A stretch of DNA of 36,245 bases. It comes from Candidatus Naiadarchaeum limnaeum (GTDB lineage Archaea > Undinarchaeota > Undinarchaeia > Undinarchaeales > Naiadarchaeaceae). Made by a program: the position numbers and the translations under genes. Positions 15,708 through 23,209 of the stretch are shown here, one piece after another. The notes beneath the pieces are model-generated. The model saw only the letters and a program-made list of their open reading frames with translations. It was not told where the DNA came from and did not search any database. Numbering within the stretch: the stretch's first letter is position 1; each line of letters starts with the position of its first letter. Location: contig DVAB01000038.1 in NCBI GenBank assembly GCA_014189685.1, positions 1 through 36,245 of the forward strand, written 5' to 3'.

Positions 15708-16414
15708 TTTTTTGCTCCCTGACTTTTGCTTATGAATTCCTCAAACCTTTTCATTCTCTCCTTAGTTCCTATATCATAATATCTAGTTTTCGTTTCGTAT
15801 GCCAAAATTTCCCCCTCTTCTACTAATTTTTGGAAAATACCATCTTCTAAATTTATTGCCCTTGCACTTTGTATGTAATCTAACAATACTTTCTTGAATA
15901 AAGCAACTCCTGCCCACACATATTTTACTCTTTTGTCTTTACCGTCTTTACTGTAAAGTGCTACTTTTCCATCTTTGGTTAAAGTATCATTTGTGCGCTC
16001 CCAATTTTCCTCTCCTGTGTAAACAACTAGCATAGCAATCTTATCGCTCTCTGAAAATTTTTCATAAATATCTCTGTAATCAATATCTAGATAAGTATCT
16101 CCGTTTATTACAAAAAAAACATCATCAAGATAAAAAGATGCATTCTTAATCGCTCCTGCTGTTCCAAGAGGGGAACTTTCAATGCTGTGCGTTATTTTAA
16201 CTCCGAATTTTTTTCCATTTTTATAATAATCCTGAATTTTGTGCGCAAGATAGCTTGAACAGATAACAAAATCATCTATTCCTTTTTCCTTCAATAGTTC
16301 AATAGCATAATCAAAAAACGGTTTTCCTTTAATTGGTACAAGTGGCTTTGGAGTGGTGTGAGTGAGAGGCCGCAATCTAGTGCCCAAACCACCGGCTAAA
16401 ATAACAGCTTGCAT
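15704..16414 (-). CDS. hddC: Sugar-1-phosphate nucleotidyltransferase (HddC-like)
   Basis: The 236-aa enzyme opens with MQAVILAGGLGTRLRPLTHTTPKPLVPI, the nucleotide-binding loop with catalytic Arg and Lys. It continues with GTAGAIKNA and VINGDTYLDID, the metal-binding Asp region. The short length without a C-terminal beta-helix agrees with HddC or RmbA types rather than GlmU. In context it would activate heptose-1-phosphate with GTP (or another NTP; the base cannot be read from the sequence). Its start overlaps the DUF2304 stop by 1 nt and its stop overlaps HddA by 4 nt. Confidence 0.85.
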   Translation of the reverse strand: MQAVILAGGLGTRLRPLTHTTPKPLVPIKGKPFFDYAIELLKEKGIDDFVICSSYLAHKIQDYYKNGKKFGVKITHSIESSPLGTAGAIKNASFYLDDVFFVINGDTYLDIDYRDIYEKFSESDKIAMLVVYTGEENWERTNDTLTKDGKVALYSKDGKDKRVKYVWAGVALFKKVLLDYIQSARAINLEDGIFQKLVEEGEILAYETKTRYYDIGTKERMKRFEEFISKSQGAKK

Positions 16415-16782
16415 TATTTTCTCTTTCTACTTGATTTTTTGTACTCCTCAAACTTCAGTGCGACCTTTCTTACAAGCTCAGTCACATCTTTATTTGTTTG
16501 TTGAAGGCGCACGTAAACTTGAAAGATTAGTCCAAATGAAACTAAAAGTCCAAAAATCAAAAGAGTATCTAATGTCCTTCTTGTGAATAATGCAAATATA
16601 AAATTAAAAAATGTTGGAATAATTGACGCAACAATAAGCAAAATTGAAAATCCGCCCCAAATCCAAAAATCTTTTCTCTTAAAATTTCCTTTTTTGTAGA
16701 GCATTTTCGAATAATAAAAAATAGCCCCTGCTAAAACAACTCCTATGAACTGCAGCCATGAGAAAGCTAACTCTGCCCCCAT
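16414..16782 (-). CDS. DUF2304-type small membrane protein
   Basis: This 122-aa protein has three hydrophobic segments (about residues 8-24, 40-60 and 70-95) and a basic, coiled-coil-like tail (LQQTNKDVTELVRKVALKFEEYKK). This layout matches DUF2304 proteins, which typically sit beside a GT2 dolichol-phosphate-type glycosyltransferase, as here (1-nt gap to the GT2 gene). It is thought to help anchor or assist that enzyme, but its function is not established. Confidence 0.75.
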   Translation of the reverse strand: MGAELAFSWLQFIGVVLAGAIFYYSKMLYKKGNFKRKDFWIWGGFSILLIVASIIPTFFNFIFALFTRRTLDTLLIFGLLVSFGLIFQVYVRLQQTNKDVTELVRKVALKFEEYKKSSRKRK

Positions 16783-16783
16783 A

Positions 16784-17503
16784 TTACTTCACATACCTCG
16801 CCTTTAATCCAATTTTTTTTGCCAGCATTCCAAGTAAAATATGAATTCCTGATTTTATATTCGTTCCTTTTGTCGCGCTCCTTGGAGAATAGATTGCTTT
16901 AATCGGAACTTCTTTTATTCTAAATCCGTGGCCGCTCAGTTCATGGATTATTTCACTTGAAACCTCGTATCTATCACTTTCAATAAGAATTTTTTCAGCA
17001 GCTTCTCTTGTAAATGCCCTCAGTCCGCTTTGCGAATCAGTTATTTCTGTTCCGGTGAGGAAATTTGTTATTTTTGTCAAAACCAGATTTCCGATTTTTT
17101 TTGTGTGTGGCATTAATTCCAAATCCTCTTTCCTCAAAAATCTGCTCCCAATAACAGCATCTGCCTTGTTTTTCAAAATAGGCTCAATCAAACTTCTCAC
17201 ATCCTTTCCTGTATGTTGCAAGTCCGCATCAAAGGTTACAATTATATTAGCATCGCTTTTTTCGACAGCTGCGGTTATTCCTGTCGCCAAAGCCGCGCCC
17301 AATCCGCGATTTATAACATGAGTTAGAACATGTGCCCCATATTTTTTCGCAAGCTCTCTAGTTTTATCTTCGGAGCCATCATTTATAACAAAAACAGGGG
17401 CTCCTGCAAAATTTTTCTTTACATCGATTAGAGTAGGGACTATTGTTTCCTCCTCATTATATGCAGGAATTACAAAAGCAAGCTTTGCCAACTTTTGTTT
17501 CAT
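16784..17503 (-). CDS. GT2 glycosyltransferase, dolichol-phosphate sugar synthase-like (no membrane tail)
   Basis: Single GT-A domain of 239 aa with FVIPAYNEEETI, VFVINDGSEDKTRELA, VTFDADLQHTGKDV and a DSQSGLRAFTREA segment, as in DPM1/AglJ-like enzymes. Unlike the GT2 at 6478-7401 it has no C-terminal membrane helices, and the adjacent DUF2304 protein may supply the membrane contact. It would transfer a sugar from a nucleotide to a polyprenyl phosphate on the cytoplasmic side. It overlaps the epimerase gene by 4 nt. Confidence 0.87.
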   Translation of the reverse strand: MKQKLAKLAFVIPAYNEEETIVPTLIDVKKNFAGAPVFVINDGSEDKTRELAKKYGAHVLTHVINRGLGAALATGITAAVEKSDANIIVTFDADLQHTGKDVRSLIEPILKNKADAVIGSRFLRKEDLELMPHTKKIGNLVLTKITNFLTGTEITDSQSGLRAFTREAAEKILIESDRYEVSSEIIHELSGHGFRIKEVPIKAIYSPRSATKGTNIKSGIHILLGMLAKKIGLKARYVK

Positions 17504-18414
17504 TTGAGCAGCTCCTTTATCCCATCCTTTAATGCTATCTTTGGCCTAAACTTTAATTCTTTTTTTATTTTTTCAATTGATGCAAGACTTCTCTTTATAT
17601 CTCCTGGCCTTTGGTCAGCATATTTTACTTCAAAATTTTTCTTATGCAGTTGCTTTAAAACCTTTATTATTTCACTTAAACTTGTTTCTTTTCCATTTGC
17701 TAAATTATACACGTGAAATTTTTCGTTTCCTTTTACTTTTGCATTTAATAACTGCATGCAGCAGGAGACCGCATCGTGCACGCTTAAAAAGTCTCTAGTT
17801 TGTTTTCCATCACCATACACCGTTATCTTTCCAGAATTTCTTACCCCATCGATGAATTTGTAAATAACTCCTGCCGAGCCCTCCCCATACACATTGAAAG
17901 TTCGCAATGCAAAAGTTTCCAAGTTAAAGTATTCTGAATAATATTTGCAGTATTGTTCAGCGGCATATTTTGATAATCCATATGGAGAAAGTGGATTCGG
18001 GGGCAAATCTTCTTTAAGCGGAAGTTTTTTTGCACCCCCATACACAGCTGCTGAGCTAAAAAATACAACTCTCGGAACTCCATCCATGTGCGCAGCGCGC
18101 AAAACATTCAGTGTTCCAAAAATATTTATCTGTGCATCTTCGATTGGATCATGAATAGATGTTGGAACATCAGCCTGCGCGGCTAAATGAAAAACAATAT
18201 CCTTTCCTGCAGTTATTTTTTTCATAACATCAAAGTTTCTGATGTCCTCTTGAACATATTCAATTTTATCTTTTACTTTTTGCAATCTGTTAACAGAGAT
18301 TACTTTTGCACTTGATAAATTATCGATTACAGAAACCTCGTGTCCTTTCTCAACTAGGGTATTGACTAAAAAACTCCCTATAAACCCCGCACCACCTGTT
18401 ACTAATACTTTCAT
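17500..18414 (-). CDS. NAD-dependent epimerase/dehydratase (extended SDR)
   Basis: Third extended SDR in the window (304 aa), with VTGGAGFIGSFLV, FFSSAAVYGG and the YGLSKYAAEQ catalytic pair. RTFNVYGEGSAGVIYKF and VYGDGKQTRDFLSV point to the UDP-glucose/UDP-N-acetylglucosamine 4-epimerase branch. It probably supplies a galacto-configured sugar for the glycan built by this operon. Overlaps of 4 nt with both neighbours (17500-17503 and 18411-18414) show tight translational coupling. Confidence 0.87.
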   Translation of the reverse strand: MKVLVTGGAGFIGSFLVNTLVEKGHEVSVIDNLSSAKVISVNRLQKVKDKIEYVQEDIRNFDVMKKITAGKDIVFHLAAQADVPTSIHDPIEDAQINIFGTLNVLRAAHMDGVPRVVFFSSAAVYGGAKKLPLKEDLPPNPLSPYGLSKYAAEQYCKYYSEYFNLETFALRTFNVYGEGSAGVIYKFIDGVRNSGKITVYGDGKQTRDFLSVHDAVSCCMQLLNAKVKGNEKFHVYNLANGKETSLSEIIKVLKQLHKKNFEVKYADQRPGDIKRSLASIEKIKKELKFRPKIALKDGIKELLK

Positions 18415-19310
18415 ACTATTATTGTCACCATTCCAAGCAATATTTCAAGTCCCCAAATTACTGATACAAGTTCCCACTCCCTAAGTGGTTTGAACTTTAA
18501 AATAACTCTGCTCAGGGATAAATAGCTTTTGTTTCCATTTTTCGGAGGAGTCAAAAAGCCTGCTCTTACTTCTGTTGGCTTTGTTTGAGCGCTTGAGAAA
18601 ACTCCAAAAGTTGTGAATTTTAAAATCGCATCTACAACATGTGGGATAAAAAGTATTGCAAGTTTGTAAAAAGGCGCGCCAATTAAAGTTGCTGCTATTA
18701 ATACAGTTCCTATTGGCAAAGTTCCAACATCCCCGGGAAAAATTTTTGCAGGATATTTATTGAAAATTAGAAATCCAACAAGCGCAGCAGCGTAAATGAG
18801 CAGAATAATTTGCGCGTTTTGCATAGGAGTACTTAGTGCAATGAAAAAAAGCATTATTGCTCCTAATCCAGATTCGAGTCCATTAAAACCTGCGAGCATG
18901 TTCGTCCAATTTGAAGCAATTGTAACTGCAAAAAATAAAATTACTATAGTAAACGGCTCGATAGGAATTAAAAGCAAAAGTGGAATTGCCCCAAAGCTTG
19001 CAAGAACTAATTTTCTCCACGGAGCAAATTGAAGCAAATCATCAATCAATCCGATAGTTGCCTCTGTGAGAAAGGCGAGCAGAATTATCGCAAAAACAAA
19101 AGAGCTTTTTAAAAAGTATGCTGCTACTATTGATATTGTAAAAGCAGCTGCTATTCCCACTCCGCCTATTTTTGGTTTTCTTGGACGCTCCTTTTTGTGC
19201 AAATCTTCTGATACAATTCCTAAAATATTCAATCTTTTAATTACAAGAAGCGTAAAAGTAACACTCAGTAAAAATGCAAGCATTATTAGTGCAATATCAA
19301 CTGTTTCCAT
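18411..19310 (-). CDS. Polyprenyl-phosphate N-acetylhexosamine-1-phosphate transferase (GPT/AglH/MraY-like)
   Basis: The 299-aa protein has about ten membrane helices and the conserved cytoplasmic loops of the family. These are DLHKKERPRKPKIGGVGIA near residue 36, GLIDDLLQFAPWRK with the Asp pair near 88, NWTNMLAGFNGLESGLGAI near 132, and FPGDVGTLPIGTVL near 190. It would transfer a sugar-1-phosphate (probably GlcNAc-1-P) from UDP to dolichyl/polyprenyl phosphate, the committed step of lipid-linked glycan assembly. The absence of other peptidoglycan genes and the NGLES form favour the eukaryal/archaeal GPT branch. It starts 3 nt upstream of the DUF354 stop region. Confidence 0.9.
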   Translation of the reverse strand: METVDIALIMLAFLLSVTFTLLVIKRLNILGIVSEDLHKKERPRKPKIGGVGIAAAFTISIVAAYFLKSSFVFAIILLAFLTEATIGLIDDLLQFAPWRKLVLASFGAIPLLLLIPIEPFTIVILFFAVTIASNWTNMLAGFNGLESGLGAIMLFFIALSTPMQNAQIILLIYAAALVGFLIFNKYPAKIFPGDVGTLPIGTVLIAATLIGAPFYKLAILFIPHVVDAILKFTTFGVFSSAQTKPTEVRAGFLTPPKNGNKSYLSLSRVILKFKPLREWELVSVIWGLEILLGMVTIIV

Positions 19311-19313
19311 AAT

Positions 19314-20375
19314 TTAAACAAATTTTTGCAAAACGCTTTTTATTACTTTAATCGGATCCTCCATTCTTTCAACTAATTGTGCAGCTTTTTTTCCAAGTTT
19401 TTTCTTATAGCTGCTATTTTTATGAATAATGCCAAGAGCCTTTTTTGTAGCATTTGTTGAATCAGCCTTTATTATCAATCCTTTCTTTACAGCATAGTTT
19501 TCGTACATTGTATTGAAAGGCCTGCAGCTTATTGTTGGAGTTCCAAGCAAAGCTGATTCAAGTGTCATTGTTCCCCCTGAGCCGATAAAGATATCAGAAT
19601 AATGCAAAAGCGAAGGCCCGTCTATTGCATGGTGAGGAATAAACGCACGCCCATTCAACAGTTGTGAAATTGTTTCATCCTGTTCTCTATATCGTGGAAG
19701 AACAATAAAGTTTGCATCTATTTTTTCCATTAACTCATTTACAATTGGGAGTACTAACGAGCTGCTTCCGGAAACTTTATTCGCAAGGTAAGCGGCAAAA
19801 ATTTCCTCTGTTCTAAAGGTAACAGTTGGTTTTCCTTTTTTTATCTTTAATAATTCTAAAACCTCATTATTTGGCTTGAAACCTTTCAGCCATGCAACTG
19901 GATCAAGCGCATCGTATTGAACTATTCTTTCTTTTTGCACCCCATATTTTTGCCAGACTTCTTTCGGAATTAATTTTGGAGTAACTATCAATGTTGCAAG
20001 AGGAGCAGTTAATCGTGCGACAGCTTCTGCCTCAGGAATATCATTAATGCAAACATGCGGAATTTTTAACCCAAATGCAACTCTTGATGCCTCAGGGGAT
20101 GCGAGAGAAACAAGAACATTGGGTTTTTCCGCTTGAACTAACTGACTTAATTTTTCTGTTCTTTCAATGCTCGCAATAAGTTTTCCTTCAAGAGTTCCTC
20201 CACCGTGCTTTCCAACAACTTCTGCTGAAATTCCCTTTAACTCCAAAAGTTCATTTGTTTCTTTGTACTCTCGCGTTGTAATTAATAACTCATGCTCTTT
20301 TTCAAGTTCTCTAGCTAGGCGTCCGAACATCATTACTTGCTTTGGAGTTAGAATTTCAATCCAAATCTTACTCAT
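19314..20375 (-). CDS. DUF354 family protein (GT-B / UDP-GlcNAc 2-epimerase-like fold)
   Basis: The product (353 aa from my chosen start) looks like a GT-B fold protein: LTPKQVMMFGRLARELEKEHELLITTREY at the N-terminus and DIFIGSGGTMTLESALLGTPTISC in the C-terminal half, the nucleotide-binding signature of the DUF354/WecB-like group. No biochemical role is firmly known for DUF354 proteins; association with archaeal glycan clusters is common. I use the ATG at 20375 (MSKIWIEI), since the first 24 residues of the track ORF overlap the promoter and palindrome. It is the first gene of the nine-gene operon ending at 13155. Confidence 0.8.
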   Translation of the reverse strand: MSKIWIEILTPKQVMMFGRLARELEKEHELLITTREYKETNELLELKGISAEVVGKHGGGTLEGKLIASIERTEKLSQLVQAEKPNVLVSLASPEASRVAFGLKIPHVCINDIPEAEAVARLTAPLATLIVTPKLIPKEVWQKYGVQKERIVQYDALDPVAWLKGFKPNNEVLELLKIKKGKPTVTFRTEEIFAAYLANKVSGSSSLVLPIVNELMEKIDANFIVLPRYREQDETISQLLNGRAFIPHHAIDGPSLLHYSDIFIGSGGTMTLESALLGTPTISCRPFNTMYENYAVKKGLIIKADSTNATKKALGIIHKNSSYKKKLGKKAAQLVERMEDPIKVIKSVLQKFV

Positions 20376-20399
20376 GGCAATGAGTTTTAAAAATCCGCC

Positions 20400-20409
20400 T
20401 TTAAATATT
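20400..20409 (-). promoter_or_regulatory. TATA box of the nine-gene glycan operon
   Basis: On the minus strand GGGAAAATATTTAAAGG carries an ATATTTAAAG box about 25-34 nt before the ATG at 20375, with a purine-rich BRE-like stretch (GGGAAA) in front. This fits a leaderless start of the DUF354-to-flippase transcript. Confidence 0.55.
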
Positions 20410-20424
20410 TTCCCGCTGAAACGA

Positions 20425-20448
20425 TGTGAAGCCCAAAAGGGCTTCACA
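20425..20448. promoter_or_regulatory. Perfect palindrome (10-bp arms, AAAA spacer): operator or terminator
   Basis: TGTGAAGCCC and GGGCTTCACA are exact inverse complements separated by AAAA. The element lies just upstream of the TATA/BRE of the nine-gene operon (20400-20409) and 55 nt after the stop of the CWB2-wHTH gene. It could be a dimeric regulator site acting on the operon or a hairpin at the end of the upstream transcript; no T-run follows directly on the minus strand. The rest of 20449-20502 is AT-rich with no gene. Confidence 0.55.
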
Positions 20449-20502
20449 GATGAAAAATCCTTTGATTTTCCATGATTTCAAACGTTTTCATACGATTTCA
20501 AC

Positions 20503-21453
20503 TCACTTGAGCGGCCGCTTAAGCAATAAAATATATGTCTTTCCAACCTTCTTTTTTTCAATTATATCTCGCTCTTCTAACTCAGAAGTTAGCCTTGTAA
20601 CTTTTGGCCTTGAAAACCCAGTGAGCGAAGGAAGTTCTTCCTGTTTTAGTCCAGAATTTCCATGCTTTTCAATCTGTTTTGCAATTTTCTTTTCATCCTC
20701 GCTTAAAACTTCATAGGGAACTTCCATTTTTCTTCTAAAGACTCCTACGCTGAATAAACTTGAGATCAAAAATATCACCAAGCCACCAACAAGTATACCA
20801 ATAACAAACAAACCCCTTGAATCAGTCGTTTGCTTCACCAATGCAATTTGAGTTTGCTCAGTGGGCTGTAATCCTCCTAGCTCTGCTAATTCACTTTTAA
20901 CATTTTCAGAAACATTTCCTGCTAAAATTATTCTGCTAGCCCTCAAATCTGATATGGCTGCTTTTGTCTCATCTGGAACTTTGTTTGTTTCAACTAGTAA
21001 GAGCGGGCTTTTGAAATCAATTGCAATTCTTCCTGCAGAAATTAAAGTTCCTTTCTGATCTCCTGGTGCAACAATTACTGTCTCTGATGTTTCCCACAGA
21101 GAAACAGCAACTCTTGCCGCAGTTCCATATCTGTTCCAATCCCATAGTCTTGTTATTGAATAATTCAGTCTTTCCAAATTATTTTCAACACTTTTTGAAA
21201 CTGCATCCTCTCCCCCAATTATAAGAGCACTTTTGTAGCCCTGTGCTCTATATCCATATAGTTCGAATTCTGTTTCCTGATCTATTCCTCCGCGCCCGAT
21301 TGTTATCAATGGAATTTCAGCGCTTTGTGTATAGACCTGCGCTACTATTGAGTCAACAGGAAAATCTCCGCGCGCAATTACAATATCATAGCTAGCAGCA
21401 TTTACAGTTGGAATTAACAGCAGAACGATTGCGAACAAAATTAACTTTTTCAT
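20503..21453 (-). CDS. CWB2 repeat surface protein with one TM helix and C-terminal winged helix-turn-helix
   Basis: The 316-aa protein starts with a signal peptide (MKKLILFAIVLLLIPTVNA). Two to three cell-wall-binding repeat 2 (CWB2) units follow, recognisable by SYDIVIARGDFPVDSIVAQ, SALIIGGEDAVSKSV, ITRLWDWNRYGTAARVA and VIVAPGDQKGTLISAG. A membrane helix lies at about 220-243 (GLFVIGILVGGLVIFLISSLF). The cytoplasmic tail (about 250-316) is a winged HTH (LKQEELPSLTGFSRPKVTRLTSELEERDII). The layout suggests a membrane-bound one-component regulator that senses something at the cell surface. It is immediately upstream of the glycan operon, on the same strand. The ligand and the DNA target are unknown. 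Confidence 0.83.
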   Translation of the reverse strand: MKKLILFAIVLLLIPTVNAASYDIVIARGDFPVDSIVAQVYTQSAEIPLITIGRGGIDQETEFELYGYRAQGYKSALIIGGEDAVSKSVENNLERLNYSITRLWDWNRYGTAARVAVSLWETSETVIVAPGDQKGTLISAGRIAIDFKSPLLLVETNKVPDETKAAISDLRASRIILAGNVSENVKSELAELGGLQPTEQTQIALVKQTTDSRGLFVIGILVGGLVIFLISSLFSVGVFRRKMEVPYEVLSEDEKKIAKQIEKHGNSGLKQEELPSLTGFSRPKVTRLTSELEERDIIEKKKVGKTYILLLKRPLK

Positions 21454-21467
21454 CTCCCACTCGCTTT

Positions 21468-22421
21468 TTACTTTGCCCTATTTAACTGTTTTTCTATTGC
21501 TTGCGCAATCTCATCAGAATTTGGATTTACAAAAACGCAATTCTTTGATTTTCCAGCCTCTTTCAAACCGCCAATATTTGTTGCAACTGCCAGTAATCCG
21601 CATACAAGCGCTTCACGGAGAGCAATTCCATAGCCCTCTGTGCGCGAAGGCATTACAAAAAGTTTTGATTCGTTCATTATCTGTGCTATTTCTTGCGGGG
21701 TTTTTTCTCCTGCAAAAGTTACTCTGGCACTTAATTGTTTTCTCTTAACCTCAGCTATCAAACTCTGGTAAAATTCATTTTCAATTATAGGCCCGGCAAT
21801 AATTAGTTTATAATTTGAAAACTTTTTGCCAAGCTCTGAAAATGCATCTATTAAAAGATCAATTCCTTTTGAGCGCTGAAGTCAACCAGCAAATAAAATT
21901 TGATTCTTGTTCTTAACCCTAACTTTTCTGAAAATCTTTTTATCAATTTCATTTTGCCTGTATTCAAGATTTCTATAGTGGTATCCGTGTTCAATTAAAT
22001 GTGCGCCCAAATCTTTGCTCACAACAAAAACTTTGCTCGCGCTTCTTAATGCAAAATTGTTAAAAATTCTATAAAATGGCTTATCCATATTAACTAAAAT
22101 ATCCGAGCCGTGACAAGTAACAGTATACTTAATTCCAAAGAATTTTTTTGCTAAATAAGCAAGAAACCCAAAAGTTGTTGCATAGTGCGCACTAATTTCT
22201 TTAATTTGTTTTTTGTGCGCCCATATTTTAAAAAATAATTGTGGTCCGTTTTTTATAAAAGGTCCGCGTTTCACCAAAATTAAATTTTTCCTATTTAAGG
22301 GATTGATGCTCGTTCCAATAAAAATTGCATTAGTGCTTTTTTCAAATTCCAATTTCGCCTGCAGCTCGACTCCTCTGTAGGGGGGCGGATACGGCCCCAA
22401 AATTGCTCTTATTCCTCCCAT
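21468..22421 (-). pseudogene. GT4 family glycosyltransferase interrupted by one in-frame TGA
   Basis: Two track ORFs (22421-21882 and 21761-21468) and the DNA between them belong to one frame of 317 codons. Only the TGA at 21882-21884 breaks it. It falls in the linker where the family reads FAGRLxxxKGIDLLI; here it is LFAG-stop-LQRSKGIDLLI, so CGA to TGA is a one-base change. The N-terminal domain (LGPYPPPYRG) and C-terminal EGYGIALRE (E-x7-E) are clear. NEID replaces the usual NGID, a hint of decay. Other genes here use TGA as stop, so recoding is unlikely. It lies 14 nt upstream of the CWB2-wHTH gene on the same strand. Confidence 0.8.
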
Positions 22422-22430
22422 AAAGAAGTC

Positions 22431-22440
22431 TATTTAAATA
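22431..22440 (+). promoter_or_regulatory. TATA box (TATTTAAATA) and following GAGGGGGAG ribosome binding site
   Basis: The palindromic decamer lies 31 nt before the ATG at 22472. A strong purine-rich GAGGGGGAG abuts the start codon at 22463-22471. The same TATA decamer is found at 7412-7421. Confidence 0.6.
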
Positions 22441-22471
22441 CCCTCTAATATAACTTTTTGCTGAGGGGGAG

Positions 22472-23209
22472 ATGGAAATACTTGAGCGCTTTGATGATGG
22501 AAGTGTAATTGCTCTGCTTGAAATAGACAAGCTGCACGACCATGAGCAGATTAAACAAGATATGTTAAGCCAGCTTGTTGCAGAGATTAAGAAAGATAAA
22601 GAGGTTAAGTATCCGCTCATTGTTGACAAGTATAGCAATGTTGTTCTTGATGGCCATCACAGATACCATGCCCTAAAAGAACTTGGCTGCAAATTCGCAC
22701 CAGCACATGTAATTGATTACTACGATCCACATGTAAAAATTGAGCGCTGGTATCCGATTATAAAAACTAGGCGCGAAATAAAATCTGTTTTTAAAGCACT
22801 AGAAAACGACGACTATTCTGTGGATCAAGTTGAGAATGAAGACGTTTTAAAAGTTGTTCTTGATTTGGGTCAAGCTTGCCTTGGGCTAATTGTAGAAAAT
22901 GATCATGAAGAATATTATCTAGCTTACAAACATCACTGCAATTTTCAAGAGGCTATGCAAGTTGTTGAAAGGGCAATTGAAATTGAAGGCAAACGGAAAG
23001 AGCTTGATTATATTGGCGATGAAAAGGAAATGATTTCAATTCTAAAAAGCAAGGAAGCAAGAATGGCAATTGTTACCCCTCAGATTAAGAAGGGCGAGGT
23101 TGTTGAAAAAGGCGCAAAGGGGAATCCTTTGCCTGCGAAGAGCACAAGGCATGTTTTGCCAGAAAGAAAATATTATCCGGTTTCACTGATGGATTTGATG
23201 CCTAAGTAA
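22472..23209 (+). CDS. ParB/sulfiredoxin-fold protein, SerK/SbnI-like free serine kinase candidate
   Basis: Residues about 10-90 form a ParB-like N-terminal domain with VVLDGHHRYHALKELG (DGHHR at about 60-64), the motif shared by the ADP-dependent L-serine kinase SerK of Thermococcus and staphylococcal SbnI. Those enzymes phosphorylate free serine to O-phosphoserine. The C-terminal half (residues 110-245) is helical and unrecognised. No partition operon (ParA) is near, so a chromosome-partition role is unlikely. It converges with phosphoglycerate mutase (8-nt tail overlap), which would also sit near serine metabolism. The kinase call rests on the motif only. Confidence 0.6.
   Translation: MEILERFDDGSVIALLEIDKLHDHEQIKQDMLSQLVAEIKKDKEVKYPLIVDKYSNVVLDGHHRYHALKELGCKFAPAHVIDYYDPHVKIERWYPIIKTRREIKSVFKALENDDYSVDQVENEDVLKVVLDLGQACLGLIVENDHEEYYLAYKHHCNFQEAMQVVERAIEIEGKRKELDYIGDEKEMISILKSKEARMAIVTPQIKKGEVVEKGAKGNPLPAKSTRHVLPERKYYPVSLMDLMPK

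Noticed and set aside
20506-20523. CTTGAGCGGCCGCTTAAG, near-perfect 18-nt palindrome with a NotI site
   Set aside because: It lies inside the last codons of the CWB2-wHTH gene (LKRPLK) with no loop, so I treat it as coincidental; it is not placed where an operator of the operon would be expected.
21882-21884. TGA in the GT4 gene as selenocysteine or reassigned tryptophan
   Set aside because: The position is normally Arg in the family, no SECIS-like reason exists for it, and several genes (for example at 1845 and 4490) end at TGA normally.
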